A stretch of DNA of 64,000 nucleotides from Luteimonas sp. MC1572 (GTDB taxonomy: Bacteria > Pseudomonadota > Gammaproteobacteria > Xanthomonadales > Xanthomonadaceae). Location of the stretch: the NCBI RefSeq assembly GCF_016615815.1, contig NZ_CP067112.1:248001-312000 (forward strand), written 5' to 3'. A program made the position numbers and the translations under genes. Below are positions 27,903-37,803 of this stretch, one piece after another. The notes under the pieces were generated by a model. That model saw nothing but the letters and a program-made list of their open reading frames with translations. It had not been told where the DNA came from and did not search any database. Position 1 is the stretch's first letter. Each line of letters starts with the position of its first letter.

Positions 27903-30779
27903 ATGGCCATGCCTGCCCCGCGTACGCTTTCGGCTGCGATCAAGTCAGCGCTGCTGCTGTTTGCCATCCCCGGCCTCGTCCTCGCGCAGGACGCGCGGGA
28001 CCCGGCCACCACCCTCGACACCGTCACCGTCACCGGCTCGCGCATCAAGCAGGCCGAGCTGGAGACGCATGTGCCGGTGCAGGTCCTGACCCGCGAGGAC
28101 ATCGATCGCAGCGGCTACAAGTCCGTGTCCGACATCGTGCAGAACCTGAGCGCCAGCGGCGCCGGGCTCAACACCAAGTTCAATTCCAGCGGCAACTTCG
28201 GCTTCCCGCCCGATGGCGGCGGCGTCGGTGCGGGTGCGGCCACGGTCGACCTGCGCCACCTCGGCCCCAAGCGCGTGCTGGTGCTGGTGGACGGCATCCG
28301 CTGGGTCAATGAATCGTCCGGTTCGGGCGTGGGCTCGGCGGTGGACCTCAACACCATTCCGCTGGCACTGGTGGACCGGATCGAAGTGCTGGAAGACGGC
28401 GCTTCATCGATCTACGGCTCGGACGCGATCGCCGGCGTGGTCAACATCATCACCCGCCGTGGCGCCGAAGGCGGCAGCGTCGAAGTGCACTACGGCACAC
28501 GCGACCATTACGGCGGCGACACATGGGGCGCCGACGTGTCGTTCGGCGGCGCCAGCGAGCGCCTGCAGTGGTTCCTTGGCGCGTCGTACTTCCGCCAGGA
28601 CGAGATCGCCTCGTCCGAATACGGCCCGGCCAGCCTGCCGGTGCCCGGGACGGGGCTCTCCAACGGCAGCTCGGCCACGCCGCAGGGCCGCTTCGTGTTC
28701 CAAGACCCGAACACCGGCGCGAACTACAGCATCACGCCCAACACCGGCATCACCGAACCGGTGTTCGACCCCACGCAGACCGGTTGCGTGCGCACCGACG
28801 ACTACCACTGCTTCACCACCGCCGACCGCTTCAACTTCGCGCCCTACAACCTGCTGCTGACGCCGTCGGAGCGCAAGACCGTATTCGGCCAGGCGCGCTT
28901 CGAGTTCACGCCTGAAATCGGCGGCTACGTGCGTGCGCTGTACAACGAACGCACGTCCGCCAACCAGGCCGCGCCCGAGCCGCTGTTCCTCGGCACCGAC
29001 GCGGGCGTCTACAACGACTTCGCCGAACGCACGCTGGTTATTTCCGCGCTCAATCCGTACAACCCCTTCGGGTTCGACCTGACCACGGTGGGCGAGGACG
29101 CCAACCTGTTCCTGCTCGGCCGCCGGCCGGTGGAGGGCGGGCCGCGTCGCTACGAGCAGGATGTCGAGACCTGGTACGTGGCCACGGGGCTTGAAGGCAC
29201 GTTCAACGTAGGCGCACGCGCCTGGAACTGGGATGTGAACCTGGTGCGCAGCGAGAGCCAGGCCGACCAGACCAACACCGGCAGCTACAACCTGCGGCGC
29301 ATCAACGAAGCGCTGGGTGATCCCGCGGCCTGCGCCGCGATCAGCGGCTGCGTGCCGCTCAACATCTTCGGCGGCGAAGGCACGATCACCCCGGCCATGC
29401 TGGCCTTCATCCAGCCGGTGGTGCGCGACCGCAGCGAGAACACGCTGAGCCTCGCTTCGGCCAACGTCACCGGCGCGCTGCTGGACATGCCCGCCGGCCC
29501 GCTGGCGTTCGCGGCGGGCTACGAATACCGCAAGTACGAAGGCAGCTACCAGCCCGACCCGATCACCGTCGCCGGCGAATACAACGGCGTGCCGTCCGGG
29601 CCCACGTCGGGCGACTACAACGTCAACGAGGTGTATCTCGAGTTCGCCGTGCCGCTGATGAAGGACACCGCGTTCGGCAAGTCGCTCGACATGAGCATCG
29701 CCGGCCGCTATTCCGACTACTCGACCTTCGGCGGCGAGAGCACCGGCAAGCTCGGGCTGCGCTGGCAGCTGGTCGATGAGCTGGTGTTCCGCGGCTCGTT
29801 CGCGCAGGGCTTCCGCGCGCCGTCGATCGGCGAGCTCTACGGCACGCTGTCGCGCTTCGACGCCACGCTGGTCGATCCCTGCTCCGGTGCCGCCAATGCC
29901 GTCACGCCGGAATGCGTGGCGCAGGGCGTGCCGGCGGACTACGAGCAGACCAACCCGCAGATCTCGGTGGTGACCTCGGGCAACGCCGCCCTGCAGCCGG
30001 AAACCAGCCGCAGCGTGATGCTGGGCGCGGTGTGGAGCCCGTCGCTGGCGGCCAATACCACGTGGTCGGAACGCCTGGACCTTGGCGTGACCTTCTACAA
30101 GCACACCATCGAGGACGCCATCCAGGCGCCGGACGCGCAGTCCATCCTCGAGCGCTGCGTGTTCGAGGTCGATCCCGTCGCCTGCGCCTCATACGAGCGC
30201 AGCGCGCGCGGCCAGATCGTGCGCTTCGACGACATCCTCGACAACCTCGGCACCATCAAGACCGACGGCTGGGATTTCAGCGTCGGCTGGCTGCTGCCGG
30301 AGCAGGGCTGGGGCCAGCTGCGCTTCGACGCCAAGGCCACGAAGGTGGGGCACTACGAACTGGTCAACGAGTCAGGCCAGGCCGAGCCGCGCGCTCCGGG
30401 CGTCGAGCTCAACAACAGCGCCATCCCCGAGTGGACGTCCAGCCTGACCAGCGAATGGAGCCGCGGGCCGTGGGCGGCGACGTGGGCGATGCGCTACATC
30501 AGCGAGCTGACGGAATCCTGCGGCGGCGCCAACGGCTTCCCGATCTGCGACGACAGCGACAACGACATCAACCACCTCAGCGCCACCACCTACCACGACC
30601 TGCAGCTGTCGTGGAACAGCGACGCCTGGCTGCGCGGCATGCGCGTGGTGCTCGGCGTCAACAACGTCACCGACAAGGATCCGCCGATCTGCCTGAGCTG
30701 CTCGCTCAACGGCTATGACGCGGCCACGTACGACTTGCCGGGGCGGTTCTGGTACGCGCGCCTGGGCGTGGACTTCTGA
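27903..30779 (+). CDS. TonB-dependent outer membrane receptor
   Basis: 958-residue receptor: signal peptide (1-29, ending VLAQ), a TonB-box-like [14 protein letters not shown] segment, a plug domain ([25 protein letters not shown] to [14 protein letters not shown], about 55-185) and a 22-strand barrel ending in the Phe-terminal [11 protein letters not shown], recognised by the BAM machine. Several Cys pairs lie in loops (for example [16 protein letters not shown]). The substrate is unknown; no transporter, sigma/anti-sigma pair or degradative enzyme lies beside it. ATG 27903 has GAGGAG 6 nt upstream. Confidence 0.96.
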   Translation: MAMPAPRTLSAAIKSALLLFAIPGLVLAQDARDPATTLDTVTVTGSRIKQAELETHVPVQVLTREDIDRSGYKSVSDIVQNLSASGAGLNTKFNSSGNFGFPPDGGGVGAGAATVDLRHLGPKRVLVLVDGIRWVNESSGSGVGSAVDLNTIPLALVDRIEVLEDGASSIYGSDAIAGVVNIITRRGAEGGSVEVHYGTRDHYGGDTWGADVSFGGASERLQWFLGASYFRQDEIASSEYGPASLPVPGTGLSNGSSATPQGRFVFQDPNTGANYSITPNTGITEPVFDPTQTGCVRTDDYHCFTTADRFNFAPYNLLLTPSERKTVFGQARFEFTPEIGGYVRALYNERTSANQAAPEPLFLGTDAGVYNDFAERTLVISALNPYNPFGFDLTTVGEDANLFLLGRRPVEGGPRRYEQDVETWYVATGLEGTFNVGARAWNWDVNLVRSESQADQTNTGSYNLRRINEALGDPAACAAISGCVPLNIFGGEGTITPAMLAFIQPVVRDRSENTLSLASANVTGALLDMPAGPLAFAAGYEYRKYEGSYQPDPITVAGEYNGVPSGPTSGDYNVNEVYLEFAVPLMKDTAFGKSLDMSIAGRYSDYSTFGGESTGKLGLRWQLVDELVFRGSFAQGFRAPSIGELYGTLSRFDATLVDPCSGAANAVTPECVAQGVPADYEQTNPQISVVTSGNAALQPETSRSVMLGAVWSPSLAANTTWSERLDLGVTFYKHTIEDAIQAPDAQSILERCVFEVDPVACASYERSARGQIVRFDDILDNLGTIKTDGWDFSVGWLLPEQGWGQLRFDAKATKVGHYELVNESGQAEPRAPGVELNNSAIPEWTSSLTSEWSRGPWAATWAMRYISELTESCGGANGFPICDDSDNDINHLSATTYHDLQLSWNSDAWLRGMRVVLGVNNVTDKDPPICLSCSLNGYDAATYDLPGRFWYARLGVDF

Positions 30780-30786
30780 TGCGGCA

Positions 30787-30816
30787 GGGCCAGCCGGCAT
30801 GCGTGCCGGCTGGCCC
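30787..30816. terminator. Strong hairpin terminator between convergent genes
   Basis: A perfect 13-bp stem (GGGCCAGCCGGCA with its complement) around a TGCG loop, followed on the plus strand by GTTGTCCTT. It lies directly after the receptor stop and before the convergent NTF2-like gene. Confidence 0.75.
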
Positions 30817-30837
30817 GTTGTCCTTCAGCACCCGCGG

Positions 30838-31350
30838 CTACTCACCGCACGGCACGCACACATTGTTGGCGTGCCGGAACGCAAGCTTCCACTGTCCATC
30901 CGACTGCATCCACGCATTCGTATAGCGCCGCCGCAGCACCTTGCCCGCGTTGGGCGCGCCCGCCGCGGGCACCACGGTCTCGTCGCCCATCACCACGACC
31001 ATGTCGTCGTAGAACAGGAATTGCTCCGGGCGTCGCTCGAAGCGCGTGTAGCGGATCACGCCCTTGCCGATCAGCGCCAGCAGCTCCTGCTTCTCGTTGA
31101 CGATGCGCGTGGTCGGGTGGTTGACGGTGATGTCGTCGGCCATGAGGCGATCCAGCGCCTGTGCATCGCCCTTGAAGATCGCTTCGGCGTGCGCCAGGTC
31201 GAGCGCGCGTACCTCGCGCTCCAGGGCCGCGTCGGCCTGGCGTTGCTGCGCGACCGCTGGCGCGGACGCGATGAGGAGGCTGGCGAGCAGGGCGGAAAAC
31301 GCGCGCCTCGCCGCCAGCGGATGACCGCGACGCAGCGTATCGGTCTTCAT
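30838..31350 (-). CDS. Secreted NTF2/SnoaL-like (DUF4440-type) protein
   Basis: 170 residues with a signal peptide (Arg-rich start, hydrophobic core AFSALLASLLIASAPAVA). The mature part follows the DUF4440 pattern of small cone-fold proteins: ALDLAHAEAIFKGDAQALDRLMADDITVNHPTTRI, then YTRFERRPEQFLFYDDMVVVMGDETVV, then RRRYTNAWMQSDGQWKLAFRHANNV. Two Cys at the C-terminus (VCVPC) could form a disulfide. The ligand or reaction is unknown. Confidence 0.82.
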   Translation of the reverse strand: MKTDTLRRGHPLAARRAFSALLASLLIASAPAVAQQRQADAALEREVRALDLAHAEAIFKGDAQALDRLMADDITVNHPTTRIVNEKQELLALIGKGVIRYTRFERRPEQFLFYDDMVVVMGDETVVPAAGAPNAGKVLRRRYTNAWMQSDGQWKLAFRHANNVCVPCGE

Positions 31351-31363
31351 GCCGTGCTCCTTG

Positions 31364-32500
31364 CTACAGGGAAGGATCGATCAGGTACTTCTCGCCGGTC
31401 GCCTTGCGCTCGTATTCGCGCAGGATGTCCAGCCGCAGCGCGTCACGCAGGCTGATGGTGCGCGTGTAGCGGCTGGCGAAGGTCGTGGTGAGCTCGTCCA
31501 CCACCCGCTGGCGCATCCGCGCCACGACGTCGCGCCCGGCCTTCTGCAGGAACGGGAACAGCAGCCAGCCGCCAACGCTCCATGTGAACCCGAAGCTGCG
31601 GTTGAGCACCGTCGGCCCCATGTCCAGGCTGCCGTAGATGAAGACCTGCTTCGGCGCGTTGGAGCCATAAGGGCTGTAGCCGGTGCCGCTGCGACCAGCG
31701 CACGCTTCCATCGCCTGCAGGATCTGCCCTGCCAGCGTGCCTCCGCCGATCGCGTCGAAGGCGATGGTGGCGCCGGTCTCGCGGATGGCCTGCGTGAGCT
31801 CCGTCTGGAAGCCGGGCGAGGTGCTGTCGACGATGTGCTGCGCGCCGATTGCGCGCAGGAGCTCCGCCTGCGCCGGGCTGCGCACGATGTTGACCAGCGG
31901 AATGCCGTCCTTCAGGCAGATCCTGTTGAGCATCTGGCCGAGGTTCGAGGCCGCGGCGGTATGCACGATCGCGCTGTGGCCCTCGGCCTTCATGGTCTCG
32001 GTGAAGCCGAGCGCGGTCAGCGGATTGACGAACATCGATGCGCCATCGGCGGCGGCGGCGCCTTCCGGCAGCAGGATGCAATCGCGTGCCGGCAGCTTGC
32101 GCAGCTGCGCGTACATGCCGCCACCGAGCATCCCGACCTTGCGGCCGAGGAAATGCTGCACGTTGCCGCCGGCCCTGACCACGGTTCCGGCGCCCTCGTT
32201 GCCCACCGCCAGCGACTGGTCCAGGCGGGTCTTGATCGCACCGAGGCGCTGCCGCGGGATGTCGGCCACCACCACCGGATGCTCCGGCGTGCCTTCGCTG
32301 CGCGCGGTCGCCATGTCGGCAGGACCAATCAGCAACCCGAGGTCGGAGGGATTGATGGGCGCGGCTTCCACCCGCACCACCAGCTCATCCGCGCCCGGCT
32401 CGTCCAGCGTGACGTCTTCCAGGCTCAGGCGCAGCTGGCCTTCGCTGGTCGCCAGCGAGCGCAGCTCAAGCCCGTGCAGTGCCGTGTCGTCGGGCTTCAT
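31364..32500 (-). CDS. Zinc-type/quinone-like medium-chain dehydrogenase (MDR family)
   Basis: 378 residues of the MDR superfamily: GroES-like N-terminus (ELVVRVEAAPINPSDLGLLIG, GNEGAGTVVRAGGNVQHFLGRKVGM), a Rossmann region in which AIVHTAAASNLGQMLNRIC replaces the usual GxGxxG (a variant found in some MDR reductases), and FDAIGGGTLAGQIL. No zinc-ligand set is evident, so a quinone or enoyl reductase activity is more likely than alcohol oxidation. Its start overlaps the stop of the VOC gene by 4 nt, suggesting a coupled pair. Confidence 0.82.
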   Translation of the reverse strand: MKPDDTALHGLELRSLATSEGQLRLSLEDVTLDEPGADELVVRVEAAPINPSDLGLLIGPADMATARSEGTPEHPVVVADIPRQRLGAIKTRLDQSLAVGNEGAGTVVRAGGNVQHFLGRKVGMLGGGMYAQLRKLPARDCILLPEGAAAADGASMFVNPLTALGFTETMKAEGHSAIVHTAAASNLGQMLNRICLKDGIPLVNIVRSPAQAELLRAIGAQHIVDSTSPGFQTELTQAIRETGATIAFDAIGGGTLAGQILQAMEACAGRSGTGYSPYGSNAPKQVFIYGSLDMGPTVLNRSFGFTWSVGGWLLFPFLQKAGRDVVARMRQRVVDELTTTFASRYTRTISLRDALRLDILREYERKATGEKYLIDPSL

Positions 32501-32910
32501 TGCGGCGGCCCGCTCTCGTCCCTGGAGGCCCAGAGCTTCGGCTCCCAGAGCTCGACCTTGTTGCCGTCCGGATCCATGATCCAGGCGAACTTGCCGTTCT
32601 CGTGCATCTCGGGGCCACCGACAATCGCGATGCCGTCCGCCTGCAGCTGCGCGAGCAGCCCGTCCAGGTCGTCGACGCGGTAATTGATCATGAAGGCCGA
32701 GTCGCTCGGGCTGAACCATTTGCTGTCGTGGTCGGCGACGTGCCAGACGGTCAGGCCGAGATCGTCGGCCTTGTCATCCGGCCAGCGCAGCACCGCGCCG
32801 CCAAAATCCTCGAGCGCCATGCCCAGGTGCTGCCGATACCACGCGGCCAGCGCCTTGCTGTCGCCCCTGCTCTTGAAGAACACACCGCCGATTCCGGTCA
32901 CCTTCGCCAT
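32497..32910 (-). CDS. VOC (glyoxalase/bleomycin-resistance) family protein
   Basis: 137-residue member of the vicinal-oxygen-chelate fold: FFKSRGDSKALAAWYRQHLGMAL, then YRVDDLDGLLAQLQADGIAIVGGPEMHENGKFAWIMDPDGNKVELWEP, the Glu in VELWEP being a typical metal ligand. Two starts are possible; GGAG lies 6 nt before the ATG at 32910 but abuts the ATG at 32916, so 32910 is chosen. Overlaps the MDR gene by ATGA. Confidence 0.87.
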   Translation of the reverse strand: MAKVTGIGGVFFKSRGDSKALAAWYRQHLGMALEDFGGAVLRWPDDKADDLGLTVWHVADHDSKWFSPSDSAFMINYRVDDLDGLLAQLQADGIAIVGGPEMHENGKFAWIMDPDGNKVELWEPKLWASRDESGPPQ

Positions 32911-32926
32911 CGTCATCTCCTGTGGA

Positions 32927-35188
32927 TCATTGCGGGTCGTCCGGAGCCGCGGGCGCCTGGTCCCTGGGCGGGATGGCCGGTGTCAGCACCGATGCGGTAG
33001 CAGTCTCCGACGAGAAGGTGAGGAACGCGAGGTGCGCTTCGTAGCGCTCGAGCACGTCGTCGATCACCTGCTGTTTCGTCAGGCCCATCAGATCGTAGCC
33101 GCCGGACCCGGTCTGCGTGAACACTTCGAGCCGGTAGTAGACGTCGGTCTCGCGCGACATGCGGCCGCCGAACATCGGCACCGGCGCTTCGACGATGGCA
33201 GCCTGGTAGTGGAAGTCGCGGAACTCATCCATCGACACCCGCAGCACCGGCTCCTCGATGCCGTGCGTGTTGGTCACCGCGCTCCGCCCGACCTGGTAGC
33301 CCTGCTTCTCGAACTCCGCGGCGACGTCGTCGAGTGCGGGGCGCACCGTGCGCTCGAGGAACTGCGCGACCTGCCGCAGCGACGGAAAGGCGCGCATCTG
33401 TTCCAGCCGCTGCTTCCACGAGCGTTCCGGCACGTGGCCGCCGGTCGACGCCATCGACGGCCGGCGCAGCACCTGGCCCTCGCGTTCGGCGCGCTCCATG
33501 CGCAGCACCTTGTGGAACGACGCCATCACCAGGTACGCGATGATCGTCACCGGCAACGCGAAGATCAGCGTCGCGTACTCCATCGTGGTCACGCCGCCGG
33601 CCAGCAGCATCGCCACGGTCAGCACTGCGGTGAGCACGGCCCAGAAGATGCGCAGCCACTTCGGGCCGTCGTGCGAGGGGTCCGGGATGGAGGCGGAGAA
33701 GTTCGACATCACCATCGCGCCGGAGTTGGCGCTGGTCAGATAGAACAGCAGCCCCGACAGCGTGGCCAGGCCGACCAGGAACATCGGCCCGGGAAACATC
33801 TGCAGCAGTGCATACCAGCCCTGCTCCGGGCTGGCGACGGCCAGTGCGGCGAACTCCGTATTGCCCTGCAGCACCTGGTACAGCGCAGAGTTTCCGAACA
33901 GCGAAACGATGATGAAGTCGCACAGCACCGGCGCGGTGATCGCCGCGATCACGAACTCGCGCAGCGTGCGCCCGCGCGAGATGCGCGCCAGGAACACGCC
34001 CACGAACGGCCCCCACGCCAGCCAGAACGCCCAGAAGAACAGCGTCCAGCCGCCCATCCAGTCGGCGCCACCGGGTTCGTAGGCGAAGGTCTGCAGCGTG
34101 CGCGCCGGGAAGGTCAGGATGAACCGGCCGATGTTCTCCACCAGCGCGTTCAACAGGAACGCCGTCTGTCCGGTGACCAGGATGTACACCATCATCGCCA
34201 GCGCGCTCCACAGGTTCAGCTCGGAGATCACGCGGATGCCGCGGTCCACGCCCGACGTGGTGGCGGCGATGGTCAGCACCACCGCGCCGACCACCAGCGC
34301 GATCTGCAGCGCCAGGCCCTGCTCCAGCCCGAACAGCAGTGAAAATCCGACATTCAGCAGCACCACGCCGATGCCCATCGACGTGGCCACGCCCATCACC
34401 GTGCCGACCAGCGCGATGATGCTGATGCCGTCGCCAAGCGGGCCGCGCACGCGCTTGCCGAGCAGCGGGTAAAGCGCCGCGCGGATCGACAGCGGCATGC
34501 CCCAGCGGTAAGAGAAGTAACCCATCGCCATGCCCAGCAGCGCGTACATGGCCCAGCCGGCAACGCCGTAATGGAACATCGTCCAGACCACCGCATCCTG
34601 CATCGCGGCGGCCGAAGAGCCGTCACCGGAAGGCGGATACAGGTACTGCACCACCGGCCCGGTCACCGAATAGAACAGCATGTCGATGCCGACGCCCGCG
34701 GCAAACAGCATCGCCACCCAGGTGCCGAGCTTGTATTGCGGCCGCGAATGATCGGGGCCGAGCCGCACGTCGCCCTCCTTGGAGAACGCCACCCACAGCA
34801 CGAAGCCGATCACCAGCGTCATCGTGACCACGTAGTACCAGCCGAGGCTGGACGCGATCCAGTTGACGGCGGCCAGCATCGAGGTGCGCGCGTGTGCCGG
34901 CACCAGGATCGCCCAGGCCGAGAAGGCGAGGATCACCGCCGACGAGATCAGCAGCACCTGCCAGTTGATGCTGGCCGCGCTGGTTTCCAGCAGCTCCTGC
35001 GGCCCCTTGCTGAGGTCGCTGCGCGATACCGGCGCGTCGTCGTCGTCCGGGCGAACCGGCCGCCGCCCGGTGCCGCCGAAGCGGCTGCGCTCGAGCGGAG
35101 GAGGTGTCTTGTGCGCCTGCGCATCAGGTGGCGGCGTGCCTGGACGGCTGGCGTCGGAGGGTTCGTTCCCGGGTGGCTCGTTCGGCAT
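32927..35188 (-). CDS. BCCT-family choline/betaine transporter with cytosolic C-terminal domain
   Basis: 753 residues: a Pro-rich hydrophilic N-terminus (1-70), twelve membrane helices (about 75-560) with the BCCT block AAGVGIDMLFYSVTGPVVQYLYPP and the Trp-rich WTLFFWAFWLAWGPFVGVFLARISRGRT, and a roughly 190-residue C-terminal cytosolic domain as in BetT. BetT-type members import choline or glycine betaine with protons or sodium during osmotic stress, and the C-terminal domain senses osmolality. No betaine-synthesis genes lie beside it. The length and tail favour a BetT-like over a BetP-like protein. Confidence 0.92.
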   Translation of the reverse strand: MPNEPPGNEPSDASRPGTPPPDAQAHKTPPPLERSRFGGTGRRPVRPDDDDAPVSRSDLSKGPQELLETSAASINWQVLLISSAVILAFSAWAILVPAHARTSMLAAVNWIASSLGWYYVVTMTLVIGFVLWVAFSKEGDVRLGPDHSRPQYKLGTWVAMLFAAGVGIDMLFYSVTGPVVQYLYPPSGDGSSAAAMQDAVVWTMFHYGVAGWAMYALLGMAMGYFSYRWGMPLSIRAALYPLLGKRVRGPLGDGISIIALVGTVMGVATSMGIGVVLLNVGFSLLFGLEQGLALQIALVVGAVVLTIAATTSGVDRGIRVISELNLWSALAMMVYILVTGQTAFLLNALVENIGRFILTFPARTLQTFAYEPGGADWMGGWTLFFWAFWLAWGPFVGVFLARISRGRTLREFVIAAITAPVLCDFIIVSLFGNSALYQVLQGNTEFAALAVASPEQGWYALLQMFPGPMFLVGLATLSGLLFYLTSANSGAMVMSNFSASIPDPSHDGPKWLRIFWAVLTAVLTVAMLLAGGVTTMEYATLIFALPVTIIAYLVMASFHKVLRMERAEREGQVLRRPSMASTGGHVPERSWKQRLEQMRAFPSLRQVAQFLERTVRPALDDVAAEFEKQGYQVGRSAVTNTHGIEEPVLRVSMDEFRDFHYQAAIVEAPVPMFGGRMSRETDVYYRLEVFTQTGSGGYDLMGLTKQQVIDDVLERYEAHLAFLTFSSETATASVLTPAIPPRDQAPAAPDDPQ

Positions 35189-35242
35189 GGACGCGCTCCG
35201 TGGCCAGCTTCCGCAGCCTCCCGCAGCCAGCCGGCACCGCGA

Positions 35243-35803
35243 TCATGAAGACGGAGAGGATGTATCTGTGTGAATAGGGTGCCTGCCGATGGCGTAGACG
35301 TGTTCGGTGCACGGCTCGCCGGCGGAGATCACGGTGCGCGTTTCGATCTTCGCCATGCCCAGCCGTTCGAGCAGGCGGGTCGACGCCAGGTTGCGCACGT
35401 CGGCGATCCCGATCACGCGTTGGGCGGGCGTGTGTTCGAAGACCATCGCGATCGCCTCGGCGACTGCCAAAGTCGCAAGCCCCTGGCCCTGCGACTCGCG
35501 GCGCAGCGTGAATCCGATCTCCAGCGTCGTGGCGTCACTGGACAGCAACAGGCCGATGTCGCCGATCAGTGCCGCGTCTACAGCCTGCGCGATGCCGATC
35601 TGGCACCAGGTGCCGGGCCGCAGCAGCTCCGCCGCGCCCATGTGGCGCAGGAACTCGCGGGCGTCATCGTCCGGCACCGGCGCCCAGCCCTGGTAGCGAC
35701 CGAGCTCCGCGTCATGGCGATACGCCTGGAACGCGGCGAGGTCCGACGGCGCCAGCCGGCGCAGCATCGCGGCGCCTGCAAGACGAGGCAGGGGATCAGT
35801 CAA
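35243..35803 (-). CDS. GNAT-family N-acetyltransferase (RimJ/RimL-like)
   Basis: 186 residues with the GNAT pattern of ribosomal-protein acetyltransferases: MLRRLAPSDLAAFQAYRHDAELGRYQGW, then IGDIGLLLSSDATTLEIGFTLRRESQGQGLATLAVAEAI (the QGQGLA acetyl-CoA loop), then RVIGIADVRNLASTRLLERLGM. The substrate is unknown. It stands between the BCCT transporter and a small membrane protein, all on the minus strand. Confidence 0.9.
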   Translation of the reverse strand: MTDPLPRLAGAAMLRRLAPSDLAAFQAYRHDAELGRYQGWAPVPDDDAREFLRHMGAAELLRPGTWCQIGIAQAVDAALIGDIGLLLSSDATTLEIGFTLRRESQGQGLATLAVAEAIAMVFEHTPAQRVIGIADVRNLASTRLLERLGMAKIETRTVISAGEPCTEHVYAIGRHPIHTDTSSPSS

Positions 35804-35831
35804 GCCAACCGGCCGGAGCGGAGCGTGCGGA

Positions 35832-36269
35832 TCAAACCGCGGCGCGGCGCCGACCCGGGAACATCGCGGCCACCAGGCGATGCCCCAGCCACGCCATCGG
35901 CAGGTACGCCAGCAGCAGGTCGAGCGCGCTGAACCACACCGGTGCCGGCAGCATCATCACGCTCGCGATGCCGCCCACCAGGAACGCCACGCCCACCACC
36001 CACGCCGGGCCCGACGTGCGTCCAGGCGCAAGCAAGGTGGCGACGATGGCGCCCGCCAACGTACCCAGCGCATGGGCCAGGAACGGGAAGGTGAAGTGCC
36101 GCGGCTCGAACAGCGGGAGCGACGCCCTGAGCCCCTCGACGGTGGTGGTGTCGGCACCGCTGGGCATCGGCATGACGCTGGCGCCCAGGTTGATCAGGCC
36201 CATGTTCACGACGCTGCCGACGATGAGGCCGACGATGGTCGCCGCGATGAGGTGAAGTGCCTTGCGCAT
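35832..36269 (-). CDS. Small four-helix membrane protein, unknown function
   Basis: 145 residues with about four hydrophobic segments: LIAATIVGLIVGSVVNMGLI, FLAHALGTLAGAIVATLLA, WVVGVAFLVGGIASVMML, and FSALDLLLAYLPMAWLGHRL, ending in a basic tail. The loop between helices 1 and 2 is about 40 residues. ATG 36269 is chosen because the long upstream frame is antisense to the lipocalin gene. Divergent from the lipocalin gene with 171 bp between. I do not recognise the family. Confidence 0.7.
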   Translation of the reverse strand: MRKALHLIAATIVGLIVGSVVNMGLINLGASVMPMPSGADTTTVEGLRASLPLFEPRHFTFPFLAHALGTLAGAIVATLLAPGRTSGPAWVVGVAFLVGGIASVMMLPAPVWFSALDLLLAYLPMAWLGHRLVAAMFPGRRRAAV

Positions 36270-36440
36270 GGCGGTGTTCCCTTGGATGGGGTGATGCGAC
36301 CCGGAAGTACCGGGTGGCGAGCAGCCGGGATTAAAGCGCAAGTCCGAGCCGGTAGCGAGCCGCGTTCGCCAGCACTTCATGCCCCCGACACGGCCCATGT
36401 GCGATCTCACGCGGCAATTCCTCGAAAAGGCTCCAGCCAC

Positions 36441-36980
36441 ATGCGATCGGGAACCACCATCGTCACCGCGCTGCTGCTCCTCGCAATCGTTCCCGGCGCG
36501 GCACGCGCGCAGGCCGTCCAGGCCGTGCCCTCGGTCGACCTGCCGCGCTACGCCGGCACCTGGTACGAGCAGGCACACCTGCCGCTGTTCTTCCAGCGCA
36601 ACTGCGTCGCCAACACCACGGCCGAGTACACCCTGCGCGACGACGGGCGCATCGACGTCGTCAACCAGTGCGACGACGTCAAGGGCAAGCGCACCGAGGC
36701 GCGGGGCATCGCCAGGAAGGTGGGCGGCAGCACCTCGAAGCTCGAGGTACGGTTTGCGCCGGCGTTCCTGTCGTTCCTGCCGGCGGTGTGGGGCGACTAC
36801 TGGATCATCGGCCTGGACGCGGACTACCGGTGGGCCATCGTCGGCACACCCGACCGGAAGTATCTGTGGTTCCTCACCCGCGACAAGGCCATTGCACAGG
36901 ATGACCTGGATACGCTGGTCGCCAAGGCCGAGGCGCTCGGCTACGACACGTCGCGCCTGATCCGCACCGAACAGCGCTGA
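36441..36980 (+). CDS. Lipocalin-family protein (Blc-like)
   Basis: 179 residues: signal peptide ending about residue 23, the lipocalin GxW motif LPRYAGTWYEQAHLPLFFQRNCVANTTAEYTL, and DYWIIGLDADYRWAIVGTPDRKYLWFLTRD characteristic of bacterial Blc. There is no lipobox Cys, so it should be periplasmic and soluble rather than an outer-membrane lipoprotein. Blc binds lysophospholipids or fatty acids under envelope stress. Confidence 0.92.
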   Translation: MRSGTTIVTALLLLAIVPGAARAQAVQAVPSVDLPRYAGTWYEQAHLPLFFQRNCVANTTAEYTLRDDGRIDVVNQCDDVKGKRTEARGIARKVGGSTSKLEVRFAPAFLSFLPAVWGDYWIIGLDADYRWAIVGTPDRKYLWFLTRDKAIAQDDLDTLVAKAEALGYDTSRLIRTEQR

Positions 36981-37005
36981 GTCCGCGGCAGCCGAAGAAC
37001 GATCT

Positions 37006-37419
37006 TCATGCACCACCGCGATCGGCGGGATGGTTCACGCCATCGTTGGTCGGGACATCCGCGATGGCGAAGGGATTGACGCCTTCCAGGCAGCCCACGT
37101 TGTAGCCGTATTCGTCGGGGCTGGAGCGGCGCTGGTGGTGCGTGTAGATGCCGCAGGCACCGCAGAAGAAGTGCTTCGCGACGCCGGTGTTGAACCGGTA
37201 AAGCTTCAGGTGCTCCGCGCCCTTGACGACATGCAGGCCGGCCAACGGCACGGACGCGACAATCGCACCCTTGCGACGGCAGATGGAGCAGTCGCAGCGG
37301 CGCGGGTTGACGATGCCGTCCGGCAGGTCGAGCTCGAGCACCACCAACCCACAGTGGCAGGAGGCCCGGTGCCGGGCCTGGATGGTCACGCCGCCTACTT
37401 CCTTGAGCATCACGTTCAC
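37006..37419 (-). CDS. GFA (CENP-V/GFA) family zinc protein
   Basis: 137 residues with the zinc-binding cysteines of the glutathione-dependent formaldehyde-activating fold: RASCHCG (two Cys), RRCDCSICRRKG, and FFCGACGIYTHHQ. Members bind Zn at two sites; few have proven formaldehyde activity. First ATG at 37419; an ATG at 37410 is an alternative. Lies 3 nt downstream of the SnoaL-like gene on the same strand. Confidence 0.88.
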   Translation of the reverse strand: MNVMLKEVGGVTIQARHRASCHCGLVVLELDLPDGIVNPRRCDCSICRRKGAIVASVPLAGLHVVKGAEHLKLYRFNTGVAKHFFCGACGIYTHHQRRSSPDEYGYNVGCLEGVNPFAIADVPTNDGVNHPADRGGA

Positions 37420-37422
37420 GCG

Positions 37423-37803
37423 CTACGCCTGCACCGGCGTCAGGTGCGTGAGCATGCACAGCCAGGTCCCGTCGACACGGCGATAGATGTCGGTGATGTA
37501 TTCGTCCGCCTGCATCGGCGCGCCGTTGAAGGTGCCGGTGTTCTGTCCGCGGCCGGTGACCCAGGCCATGTCTCCGACGACCGCCGCATGCGTCGCCATC
37601 TTGGTCATCGACGCATGCGTCAGCCGGCCGGACGCCACGACATCGAGGATGCGCGCGCGCGGCACGGGCCCGGCCTCCGGCGTGACCAGGATCCAGTCGT
37701 CGGTGACGCACGCCGCGATGCGCGCGACGTCGTTCGACACCATCGCCGCGTTGAAGCGGTCCTCAAGGTCGACCAGGAACTGTGGAATCTGCGTGGTGGT
37801 CAT
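37423..37803 (-). CDS. SnoaL/NTF2-like protein
   Basis: 126-residue cytosolic cone-fold protein: FLVDLEDRFNAAMVSNDVARIAACVTDDWILVTPEAGPVPRARIL, then HAAVVGDMAWVTGRGQNTGTFNGAPMQADEYITDIYRRVDGTWLCMLTHLTPV. It is unrelated in detail to the secreted DUF4440-type protein at 31 kb. The start ATG overlaps the stop of the SRPBCC gene (ATGA), forming a three-gene run with the GFA gene. Function unknown. Confidence 0.82.
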   Translation of the reverse strand: MTTTQIPQFLVDLEDRFNAAMVSNDVARIAACVTDDWILVTPEAGPVPRARILDVVASGRLTHASMTKMATHAAVVGDMAWVTGRGQNTGTFNGAPMQADEYITDIYRRVDGTWLCMLTHLTPVQA